Assembly (NCBI RefSeq): GCF_039536205.1
Contig: NZ_BAAAYL010000001.1
Location: 2,418,001-2,482,000, forward strand
DNA length: 64,000 nucleotides
Direction of reading: 5' to 3'
From: Streptomyces sannanensis
GTDB lineage: Bacteria > Actinomycetota > Actinomycetes > Streptomycetales > Streptomycetaceae
The notes below the pieces were generated by a model. The model did no database searches. It was not told where the DNA came from and saw only the letters and a list, made by a program, of their open reading frames with translations. Below are positions 30,098 to 37,061 of the stretch, one piece after another. The number at the start of each line of letters is the position of its first letter. Within the stretch, counting starts at the first letter, position 1. Made by a program: the position numbers and the translations under genes.

Positions 30098-31465
30098 ATG
30101 TCCAGCACAAAGGATCCTTCGGTGTCAGCAGCGTTGCAGTCGGTCCCCCGCGCCCCGGGAGCCGTGCCGCTCCTCGGACATGCCCTGAAGCTGTGGCGTG
30201 ATCCGCTCGGCTTCCTCAAGTCGCTCCGGGAATACGGGGACCTGGTCCAGGTCGACCTCGGAACGCTGCCGGTGTACGTCATCACCTCCGCGGAGCTGGT
30301 CCACGAGGTGACCGTCAAGCAGGCGCGCAGCTTCGAGAAGGGCCGGCTCTTCGACCGGCTGCGGCCGCTCGCGGGCAACGGACTGGCGAACTCCAACGGT
30401 GAGACGCACCGCAAGCACCGCCGTCTGATCCAGCCGATGTTCCACCCGCAGCGCATCCACGCGTACGCCGCGACCATGAGCGACAACGCGCGCGCTCTGG
30501 CCGACTCCTGGCAGCCGGGTCAGGAGATCGAGATGGAACAGGCGATGGCCGAGTACGCCATCGAGACGCTGGCCTCGACCATGTTCTCCACGGACATCGG
30601 CCTGCCCGCCGTGGAGGCGATCCGCAGGAACCTGCCCGTCGTACTCAAGAACATGCTGATACGGGCCGCGTCCCCCAAGTTCCTGGACCGGCTGCCGATC
30701 CGGGCCAACCGTGACTTCGACGCCGCGGCGGCGACCCTGCGCGAGGTCATCGACGAGGTGGTCGTGGCCACCCGGCGGTCCGGCCCGACGGGCCACAACG
30801 ACCTGCTGTCGGTGGTCATGGCCGCGCAGGACGCGGAGACCGGCGAGTCGCTGAGCGACACGGAGGTCAGGGACGAACTCAGCACCATCCTCTTCGCCGG
30901 TGCCGAGACCACGGCCTCCACGCTCTCCTGGACCTTCTACCACCTGGCTCGGCATCCCGACGTGGAGAAGCAGCTGGTCGCCGAGATCGAGGAGGTCGTC
31001 GGCGACCGCCCGGTGACCATCGAGGACGTTCCGCGCCTCGAGGCGGTCCGCCGGGTGCTCGACGAGGTGATCCGGCTGCACGGCGTCACCATGCTGATGC
31101 GCCGCACCACCGCGCCGGTGGAGCTCGGCGGGTTCAGTTTCCCCGAGAACACCGAGGTCGCGTTCAGCCTGTACGCCCTGCACCGGGACCCCCGGGAGTA
31201 CGCCGAGCCGGACCGATTCGACCCCGACCGCTGGCTGCCGGAGCGCCGCACGGACATCGCGCGGCAGGCCTACATCCCGTTCGGGGCCGGGAACCGGAAG
31301 TGCATCGGGGACGCGTTCGTCTGGACGGAGGCGACCATCGCCCTCGCGACGGTCCTCGCACGGTGGCGGCTGGTGCCGGCTCCGGGCCACACGCCGAAGG
31401 AAGTGGCCTCCGCGGTGGCGCACCCCGACCGGATGCCGATGACGGTGGTCCCGAGGAACGCCTGA
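30098..31465 (+). CDS. Cytochrome P450
   Basis: 455 residues. I-helix AGAETTAST oxygen-activation motif, K-helix EVIR (ExxR), and heme loop FGAGNRKCIGD with the proximal Cys402. Length and ETTAS type resemble the fatty acid/terpene-modifying bacterial P450 groups. It starts 3 bp after the terpene synthase stop, so it probably oxidises that enzyme's product. In known conservons a P450 is often the last gene (for example rarE of cvn9), which fits this layout. A hairpin terminator follows. No ferredoxin gene is adjacent. Confidence 0.92.
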   Translation: MSSTKDPSVSAALQSVPRAPGAVPLLGHALKLWRDPLGFLKSLREYGDLVQVDLGTLPVYVITSAELVHEVTVKQARSFEKGRLFDRLRPLAGNGLANSNGETHRKHRRLIQPMFHPQRIHAYAATMSDNARALADSWQPGQEIEMEQAMAEYAIETLASTMFSTDIGLPAVEAIRRNLPVVLKNMLIRAASPKFLDRLPIRANRDFDAAAATLREVIDEVVVATRRSGPTGHNDLLSVVMAAQDAETGESLSDTEVRDELSTILFAGAETTASTLSWTFYHLARHPDVEKQLVAEIEEVVGDRPVTIEDVPRLEAVRRVLDEVIRLHGVTMLMRRTTAPVELGGFSFPENTEVAFSLYALHRDPREYAEPDRFDPDRWLPERRTDIARQAYIPFGAGNRKCIGDAFVWTEATIALATVLARWRLVPAPGHTPKEVASAVAHPDRMPMTVVPRNA

Positions 31466-31475
31466 GCGCACCGCT

Positions 31476-31509
31476 GCCCGGCCGGGTTCCGCACGGACCC
31501 CGGCCGGGC
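31476..31509. terminator. Terminator after P450
   Basis: Arms GCCCGGCCGGGTTCCG (31476-31491) and CGGACCCCGGCCGGGC (31494-31509), 15 of 16 pairs, 10 bp after the P450 stop; also faces the convergent allantoicase remnant. Confidence 0.75.
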
Positions 31510-31525
31510 GGACCGGCGACGAGTG

Positions 31526-31710
31526 TCAGCCCGTCACCTGCGCGTACCGGTCGCGGAGATCGGCCGCCCCCCTGCTCGGTGAACGATCCGTGCAGCCGCA
31601 TCCGGGCGATGCCGCCGTGCGGGAAGGCGTCCAGCCGGACACGCGTCGCGACCGCCTGTGCGGCGAGCGGGAAGCGGTGCAGCGTGTCCGGCTGCATCCG
31701 GGTGCGCGGG
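31526..31710 (-). pseudogene. alc: Remnant of allantoicase (C-terminal end, frameshifted)
   Basis: Minus-strand frames here spell MQPDTLHRFPLAAQAVATRV, RLDAFPHGGIARMRLHGSF, then TEQ, and after a one-base shift GAADLRDRYAQVTG and a stop at 31526. This is the last part of the second allantoicase domain (HxF...THVRLDxYPDGGxxRLRLxG). The frames meet at a run of six C (31567-31572); one C fewer restores a single frame. All upstream domains are missing, replaced by the promoter region of the next gene. A decayed purine-catabolism gene, non-functional. Confidence 0.65.
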
Positions 31711-31736
31711 ATTCGCCCGCCGCACTCCGGTCAGCT

Positions 31737-31782
31737 GTCAACTTTCGGTTGACGATTGCAGGGTGTCAACCTAAGGTTGACA
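31737..31782 (+). promoter_or_regulatory. Promoter with two GTCAAC-N5-GTTGAC operators
   Basis: Two copies of GTCAAC-N5-GTTGAC lie at 31737-31753 and 31765-31781, centres 28 bp apart; the second extends to the palindrome TGTCAACCTAAGGTTGACA. A good -35 (TTGACG, 31749-31754) and -10 (TAAGGT, 31772-31777) are 17 bp apart and overlap the two sites. The expected start of transcription falls at or beside the ATG at 31784, so the mRNA is probably leaderless; no ribosome site is present. Arrangement typical of autorepression. Confidence 0.7.
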
Positions 31783-31783
31783 C

Positions 31784-32527
31784 ATGACGAAACCAGTCGG
31801 CATGACGCATCACATCCGGCTCGACGACCTCATCGAGGGCATCAAGAAGACCCACTCCGACGCCCTCGACCAGCTCTCCACCGCGGTCATCGCCGCGGAT
31901 CACCTCGGCGAAGTGGCCGACCATCTGATCGGCCATTTCGTGGACCAGGCAAGGCGCTCGGGTGCCTCCTGGACGGACATCGGCCAGTCCATGGGGGTCA
32001 CCAGGCAGGCGGCGCAGAAGCGCTTCGTTCCGAAGGACCCCGGCGAACCGTCCGACCTCGACCCCAGCCAGGGGTTCAGCCGCTTCACCGAGCAGGCACG
32101 GAACGTCGTGCTGGCCGCACAGGAGGAAGCCCGTACGGCAGGCAACAACGAGGTCCGCCCTCAGCATCTGACGCTGGGCCTGCTGAGCGAACCGGACGCG
32201 CTCGCCGCGAAGTCGGTCGTCGCGCAGGGCGTGCCGCTGGACAGCGTCCGCCGGGGCGCGACCGCGGCACTGCCGCCGGCGACCGACGAGGTGCCGGCGC
32301 TCATCCCGTACGACGCCGGAGCAAAGAAAGTACTGGAGCTGACGTTCCGGGAGGCCCTGCGGCTGAACCACCACCACATCGGGCCCGAGCACATCCTGCT
32401 CGCACTGCTGGAGTTCGAAGGCGGCAAGGGCGTGCTCACCGGCCTGGGTGTCGACAAGGCGACTGCCGAGGCCGACATCGCCGGCGCAGTGAGCACCGCT
32501 TCCGACGCCTCGTCGCATACGCCCTGA
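31784..32527 (+). CDS. Clp N-domain protein with N-terminal HTH
   Basis: 247 residues. Residues about 15-80 hold a helix-turn-helix-like segment (SGASWTDIGQSMGVTRQAAQ); residues about 95-230 form a double Clp_N repeat (FTEQARNVVLAAQEEARTAG, RPQHLTLGLL, and HHHIGPEHILLALLEFEGG). There is no AAA ATPase domain, so this is not a Clp chaperone; it is probably a transcription regulator that uses the Clp_N fold for sensing or protein contact. The twin operators overlapping its own promoter suggest autoregulation. An internal ATG at 31802 is an alternative start but would waste the promoter geometry. Confidence 0.85.
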   Translation: MTKPVGMTHHIRLDDLIEGIKKTHSDALDQLSTAVIAADHLGEVADHLIGHFVDQARRSGASWTDIGQSMGVTRQAAQKRFVPKDPGEPSDLDPSQGFSRFTEQARNVVLAAQEEARTAGNNEVRPQHLTLGLLSEPDALAAKSVVAQGVPLDSVRRGATAALPPATDEVPALIPYDAGAKKVLELTFREALRLNHHHIGPEHILLALLEFEGGKGVLTGLGVDKATAEADIAGAVSTASDASSHTP

Positions 32528-32555
32528 CGGGATCCCAGGCCGACGCCACGAGTTC

Positions 32556-32604
32556 GGAGAGGGAGGCGACCGCAGTCTGTGGGCTGCGGCCGCCTCCCTC
32601 TCCG
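32556..32604. terminator. Bidirectional terminator
   Basis: Arms CGGAGAGGGAGGCGACCGCA(G) and near-complement (32584-32604) between the convergent Clp_N-protein and EamA genes. Confidence 0.8.
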
Positions 32605-32633
32605 GGCTCGGACTGCGGGCCGGTGCGGGGGTC

Positions 32634-33569
32634 CTACCGTCGCGCCGGCTCACCCCTCAGGTCCGTCGAAACTTCCTTGGCATTCCTTTCAGCAGGACTG
32701 ATCGATCGTGTGCTCTTCCCCCGCACCTGTCCCAGCAGCGTGGCGCCGAATGCGATCCCCATGCCGAGCAGCTGCACCGGGGTGAGTGCCTGGCCGAGCG
32801 CCGCCCAGCCGATGACGGCCGCGGTGATCGGGGACAGCGGCCCGAGGAAGGTGGCGGACGTCGCGCCGAGCCGCTCGATACCGCGGAACCAGAGCCAGTA
32901 CGCGATGGGCGTGTTGACCAGCGCGAGGTAGGCGTACCCGGCCAGGGCGCGGCCGTCGATCACGGGCGGCGCGCCCTCCACGAGAAGGGCGATCGGCAGG
33001 ATCAACAGCCCGCCGACGCTCAGCTGCCACCCCGTCATGACGAACTGCCCGACCCCTTCCGGCCGCCCCCAGCGCTTGGTGAGCACCGTGCCGGCCGCCA
33101 TCGACGCGGAGGAGGTGACCGCGGCGGCCACACCGACCAGGTCGAACGAGGCAGTGGCCTTGAGGACGACCAGGCTGACGCCGAGCGCCGCGACGATGCC
33201 GGTGAGCACCGCGCGTACGGTCGGCCGTTCGCCCAGCAGAAGTGCGGCGAGCGCGACCACGAACAGAGGGCCGACCGAGCCGATGACGGCGGCCATGCCG
33301 CCGGGCAGCCGGTAGGCGGAGAGGAACAGCAGCGGGTGGAACACCCCGATGTTCAGCGCGCCGAGCACGGCCACCTTGCCCCACCACATCCCGCGCGGCA
33401 GGGTCCGGGTGAGCGCGAGGAGAAGCAGCCCGGCAGGCAGGGTGCGTATCAGCCCGGTGAACAGCGGCCGGTCCGGCGGCAGGAATTCCGTGGTGACGAA
33501 GTAGGTGGTTCCCCAGGAGACGGGTGCCAGCGCGGTGAGCGCGACGGTGGCGATGCGGTTGCGGTTCAT
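32634..33569 (-). CDS. EamA/DMT-family exporter
   Basis: 311 residues, about ten TM helices in two EamA repeats (SWGTTYFVTTEFLPP at the first; SASMAAGTVLTKRWGRPEG at the second; AYWLWFRGIERLGATSATFL near the end). Drug/metabolite transporter superfamily, likely efflux of an amino acid-like or small compound. AAGGAG lies 7 bp before the ATG at 33569; a longer frame reaching 33740 covers the operator region and is not credible as coding. Divergent from a MarR gene whose product probably represses it. Confidence 0.88.
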   Translation of the reverse strand: MNRNRIATVALTALAPVSWGTTYFVTTEFLPPDRPLFTGLIRTLPAGLLLLALTRTLPRGMWWGKVAVLGALNIGVFHPLLFLSAYRLPGGMAAVIGSVGPLFVVALAALLLGERPTVRAVLTGIVAALGVSLVVLKATASFDLVGVAAAVTSSASMAAGTVLTKRWGRPEGVGQFVMTGWQLSVGGLLILPIALLVEGAPPVIDGRALAGYAYLALVNTPIAYWLWFRGIERLGATSATFLGPLSPITAAVIGWAALGQALTPVQLLGMGIAFGATLLGQVRGKSTRSISPAERNAKEVSTDLRGEPARR

Positions 33570-33720
33570 GACGCACTCCTTGAGGGGGAAGACCAGGCCG
33601 TGGCCGTCGCGGGGACCGGGCGGGCCGGGAGGAACGCAGCGGCCGGGGCCGGCCGCCGCGGGTGGACCGCGTCCGCGGGGAGCGCGCGCTCCAGGCGGAC
33701 CAGCAGAAAGGTCGACGGCA

Positions 33721-33759
33721 AGTAGCTTAGCGCTAAGCAACTTGCCGTCAAGCTACTTT
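33721..33759. promoter_or_regulatory. Palindromic MarR-type operator
   Basis: Between the divergent EamA and MarR genes, AAGTAGCTTAGC (33721-33732) is followed by GCTAAGCAACTT (33733-33744): a 24-bp palindrome with one mismatched pair, centre TAGCGCTA. A further half site AAGCTACTT in the reverse orientation follows at 33751-33759. Position and symmetry indicate the binding site of the neighbouring MarR protein. Confidence 0.7.
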
Positions 33760-33795
33760 CTTGCGGCCGACCCACTCCGGCCCGATACTCATGGC

Positions 33796-34293
33796 ATGAC
33801 AGGCATGACCCCCGACGCGGTGGACGCGATCGCCGGCCAGTGGGCCGCCGTGCGTCCCGACCTCGAGACCGGCCCGATGACGATCTACGGCCGCATCTAT
33901 CGCATCGCCCGTGCCATGGGCGACCGCATCGACAAGGTGTACGCGCGCTTCGGTCTCTCACGCGGCGAGTTCGACGTCCTCGCCACCTTGCGGCGGTCCG
34001 GAGAGCCCTACACCCTCTCCCCCCGCGAGCTGACCGCGACGCTGATGCTCACCACCGGCGGGATGACCGGCCGGCTCGACAAACTGGAGCGCGCCGGGCT
34101 GCTCACCCGCAGCCCCGACCCGAACGACCGGCGCGGACTCAAGGTGACCCTCACCGACAAGGGCCTCGCCCTGGTCGAAGAAGCCGTCACAGCGGGGCTC
34201 GACACACAGCACGAGGTCGTCGACGCGGCGCTCGACCCCGAGCAGCGGGAGCAGCTCAACGGGCTGCTGCGGCTGCTGCTGGCGGCGCACTGA
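33796..34293 (+). CDS. MarR-family transcriptional regulator
   Basis: 165 residues, winged-helix MarR fold: LSRGEFDVLATLRRSGEPY, LSPRELTATLMLTTGGMTGR as recognition helix, wing RLDKLERAGLLTRSPDPNDR then RGLKVTLTDKG. The N-terminal dimer helix and the C-terminal helix are complete. ATG at 33796 (MTGMTPDAVD). Divergently arranged with the EamA exporter and the palindromic operator between them, the classical layout of a repressor controlling an efflux gene and itself; the inducer is unknown. Confidence 0.92.
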   Translation: MTGMTPDAVDAIAGQWAAVRPDLETGPMTIYGRIYRIARAMGDRIDKVYARFGLSRGEFDVLATLRRSGEPYTLSPRELTATLMLTTGGMTGRLDKLERAGLLTRSPDPNDRRGLKVTLTDKGLALVEEAVTAGLDTQHEVVDAALDPEQREQLNGLLRLLLAAH

Positions 34294-34313
34294 GCACGCC
34301 GGGAGAACGCAGA

Positions 34314-34359
34314 AGGCGCCCTCCGGCACGTACACGAACGTACGTACCCGAGGGCGCCT
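34314..34359. terminator. Bidirectional terminator
   Basis: Arm AGGCGCCCTC...ACGTAC pairs with GTACGTACCCGAGGGCGCCT (ending 34359), one small bulge, then an A/T-rich stretch. Lies between the convergent MarR gene and the small membrane protein gene. Confidence 0.75.
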
Positions 34360-34383
34360 CGGAAAATTTGGAGAAGCCGGGCG

Positions 34384-34617
34384 TCAGGCCTGCTTCTTGC
34401 GGGACTTGTCCAGCACCATGACCAGACCGGCGATGACCGCGAAGAGCGCGATCGGCGCCACGACGAAAAGACCGACGGTCTCGGCCACGCTCAGGCCGGA
34501 ACCCGGCTGGTCACCGTCGTCGCGGGTCAGCGCGAGCGCGGGGGACGACATCAGCAGCATCATGAGCGTCGAACCGGTCGCGACGGCGCCGGCGCGCAGG
34601 GCGTTCTTCTTGTCCAC
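34384..34617 (-). CDS. Small conserved membrane protein
   Basis: 77 residues: basic N-terminus, signal-anchor/signal peptide (AGAVATGSTLMMLLMSSPALA), a short polar segment (LTRDDGDQPGSG), one TM helix (VGLFVVAPIALFAVIAGLVM) and a basic cytoplasmic tail (DKSRKKQA). Starts with GTG at 34617; no clear Shine-Dalgarno is visible and a TACATT 12 bp upstream could be a -10 box, so the transcript may be leaderless or short-leadered. Commonly seen as a hypothetical gene next to malQ in Streptomyces by memory; function unknown. Confidence 0.75.
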   Translation of the reverse strand: MDKKNALRAGAVATGSTLMMLLMSSPALALTRDDGDQPGSGLSVAETVGLFVVAPIALFAVIAGLVMVLDKSRKKQA

Positions 34618-34637
34618 AGTGCAAATGTAGTGAATGC

Positions 34638-36731
34638 CTAAACGGACCGCGCGCCCGGGGGTCCTGTACCGGGCTCCAGGGCTCTGAACACGTCCATCAG
34701 CGCATGCAGCCGGGGCGTCGCCACCAGCTCCTCCAGGGTCATCGGCCGGCCCTCCGCGTCGGCGACCGGCAGCCGCCAGTTCGGGTACTCGTCCCAGGTA
34801 CCCGGCAGATTCTGCGGCCTGCGGTCACCCACCGCGTCCGGCAGCCAGACACCGACCATACGGGCCGGGGTGCGCAGCAGGAAGCGGTACACGGCACGTA
34901 CCGCGCCCTCCTCGTCGTGCCGGCCCTCCGGCAGCAGACCGAGCCGGGTCAGATACGCGAGCCAGTCCGCGACCTCCGCCGCGTCGGCGGCCTGCTCCTC
35001 CGCGAGCGGGCGGCTCAGCAGCCCCAGTTCGTGGCGCAGCGCGACATGGTCGTGGGTGAGGCGCGCGGCCGTGGACGGCAGGTCGTGGGTGGTGGCGGTG
35101 GCGACACAGCCCTCCCGCCAGGACTCCGGGGGCAGCGGTCGCTCCGTACCGCCCCAGTCGCGCTCGAACCACAGCACGGACGTGCCGAGCACTCCGCGCT
35201 CCGCCAGCGCGTCGCGCACGCCGCGCTCGACGGTGCCGAGGTCCTCCCCTATGACGACGGCGCCCGCGCGATGCGCTTCCAGGACGAGGACGGCGAGCAT
35301 CGCCTCGGCGTCGTACCGGACGTATGTGCCCTCGGCGGGCTCACGGCCCTCCGGCACCCACCACAGCCGGAACAGCCCCATGACATGGTCGATCCGCAGA
35401 GCTCCGGCGTGCCGCATCAGCCCGCGCAGCAGCCCCCGGTACGGGGCGTAGCCGGACGCGGCCAGCGCGTCCGGCCGCCACGGGGGCAGGCCCCAGTCCT
35501 GGCCCCGCGCGTTGAACGCGTCCGGCGGAGCGCCGACCGCCATACCGCGCGCGAAGGCGTCCTGCTGGGCCCAGGCGTCCGCGCCGCCCGGGTGCACGCC
35601 GACGGCCAGGTCATGGACCAGGCCGACCGCCATGCCCGCGTCGCGCGCGGCCCGCTGGGCGGCGGCCAGCTGGGTGTCCGTCAGCCAGGCGAGCCGACAG
35701 TGGAAGTCGACCCGGTCGAAGAGCTCGGTGCGGGCCCGCTCGGTCTCCGGCGAACGCGGGTCCCGCAGCCCGGCGGGCCACCGGTGCCAGTCGGGCCCGT
35801 GTACCTCGGCGAGGGCGCACCAGGTGGCATGGTCCTCCAGGGCCTGCCCCTGCTCGGCCAGGAAGTCGCAGTACGCGGCACGCCGGCCGGGGGTCGGCAG
35901 GACGGCCCCTACGATCTCCAGCGCCTCGCGCTTGAGCTCCCACACCGCGTCCCGGTCGATCAGCGCGCCCTCCCGGAGCACACCGGCGCGCAGCGCGTCG
36001 GCCTTCTCCAGCAGGGCGTCGAGCCGGGCCCGGTCCCGTACCCGGGTGTACTCCGGCACGTCCTCGACCCTCAGATGCACGGGGTCGGGGAAGCGTCGCG
36101 ACGACGGCCGGTAGGGGGAGGGATCGGCCGGACTCCCGGGCACGGCCGCGTGCAGCGGGTTGATCTGGACGAACCCGGCCCCGAGCGCCCGGCCCGACCA
36201 GGCCGCGAGGTCGGCGAGATCACCGAGGTCGCCCATGCCCCAGGAACGGCCGGAGAGAAGGGAGTACAGCTGCACGAGGAAGCCGTGGGTGCGGCCCGGG
36301 GGCTGCGGGACGCGCGGGGGCGCGACGACCAGGGTGGCGGTGCCGGTGCGCCCGTCCGGCGCGTCGGCGTGCAACCGGTGGACGCCGGGCGGGAGTTCGG
36401 CCCAGAGCGCGGCCTGCCGTTCTCCGCCGGGTTGCCCGCGCCGGTCCTCCGGCGTGATGCGCAGCCGGGTGCCGGAGGGCAGGGATGCAACGGCTTCCGG
36501 CGGCTCCGCCGACGGAAGCCAGTGGACCACCGTCGCCGGCAGCAGGCGCTCCGCCGCCGCCGATTCGGCCGCGGCCAGGGACGCGTTCACCGCCTCCGGG
36601 GTGGACGCGTCGACGCCGAGCACGGCGAGCACCATCACCACCGTCGCGTCCGGGATCGGGACCGTGCGGCCCGCAGAGGGCTCGTACGAGGTTGCCACGC
36701 CGTGCATCGCGGCGAGCCGGGCGAGGCCCAT
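34638..36731 (-). CDS. malQ: 4-alpha-glucanotransferase (amylomaltase, GH77)
   Basis: Transfers 1,4-glucan segments in maltodextrin and glycogen metabolism. 697 residues, the long actinobacterial form with an N-terminal beta-rich extension (about 1-170) before the GH77 barrel. Visible motifs: SWGMGDLGDLADLAAWSGRA, the nucleophile region ALRIDHVMGLFRLWWVPEG, VIGEDLGTVE with the acid/base Glu, and ATATTHDLPSTA with the transition-state Asp. GGGAG lies before the ATG at 36731. Monocistronic or paired with the small membrane gene 20 bp downstream. Confidence 0.93.
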   Translation of the reverse strand: MGLARLAAMHGVATSYEPSAGRTVPIPDATVVMVLAVLGVDASTPEAVNASLAAAESAAAERLLPATVVHWLPSAEPPEAVASLPSGTRLRITPEDRRGQPGGERQAALWAELPPGVHRLHADAPDGRTGTATLVVAPPRVPQPPGRTHGFLVQLYSLLSGRSWGMGDLGDLADLAAWSGRALGAGFVQINPLHAAVPGSPADPSPYRPSSRRFPDPVHLRVEDVPEYTRVRDRARLDALLEKADALRAGVLREGALIDRDAVWELKREALEIVGAVLPTPGRRAAYCDFLAEQGQALEDHATWCALAEVHGPDWHRWPAGLRDPRSPETERARTELFDRVDFHCRLAWLTDTQLAAAQRAARDAGMAVGLVHDLAVGVHPGGADAWAQQDAFARGMAVGAPPDAFNARGQDWGLPPWRPDALAASGYAPYRGLLRGLMRHAGALRIDHVMGLFRLWWVPEGREPAEGTYVRYDAEAMLAVLVLEAHRAGAVVIGEDLGTVERGVRDALAERGVLGTSVLWFERDWGGTERPLPPESWREGCVATATTHDLPSTAARLTHDHVALRHELGLLSRPLAEEQAADAAEVADWLAYLTRLGLLPEGRHDEEGAVRAVYRFLLRTPARMVGVWLPDAVGDRRPQNLPGTWDEYPNWRLPVADAEGRPMTLEELVATPRLHALMDVFRALEPGTGPPGARSV

Positions 36732-36732
36732 G

Positions 36733-36861
36733 TCAGACTCCCGTCGGCTCCGTGCCGGATTCGTCGGTCAGTGGCGGGACTTTGGGCTCACCGGTGAGCG
36801 GCGCGGCATCGGCGAGCCGGGGCTCGCTGGTCGAAAACGGCTCGATGTCCTGGACGGCCAC
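36733..36861 (-). CDS. Possible 42-residue peptide upstream of malQ
   Basis: A GTG at 36861 with GGAG about 9 bp upstream opens a frame beginning AVQDIEPFSTSEPRLADAAP and stopping 1 bp before the malQ start codon. The adjacency of stop and start would allow coupling, and the composition is less skewed than antisense noise. No family recognised; may be chance. Confidence 0.22.
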   Translation of the reverse strand: MAVQDIEPFSTSEPRLADAAPLTGEPKVPPLTDESGTEPTGV

Positions 36862-37061
36862 GGGGGTTCTCCACGGTTCGGCGGCATGGACGGCGTGTAC
36901 GGGACGAAAAGCACGGGTCACCCGGAGCCCTACCCAGCGAACGCGGCGACATACGTGCACGGTTGTACCCGTTCCGGCAACGTACCGGGTCAACCGGCCA
37001 ATTCGGGCACAACGACCTCGCCACATTGACACCCTCGTCGCACGGGTGGTGGGCTCCCTGC
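36862..37061. other. Divergent intergenic region malQ / GH84
   Basis: Together with 36732-36861 this makes a 330-bp gap between the divergent malQ and GH84 genes. It is less GC-rich than its surroundings in places (for example TTCGGGCACAACG and ACATTGACACC) and presumably holds both promoters; I see no clear operator palindrome or riboswitch. Confidence 0.5.

Noticed and set aside
31784..32527. Reading the Clp_N protein as a ClpA/ClpC chaperone.
   Set aside because: No Walker motifs or AAA domain; the protein ends after the Clp_N repeats and begins with an HTH-like segment.
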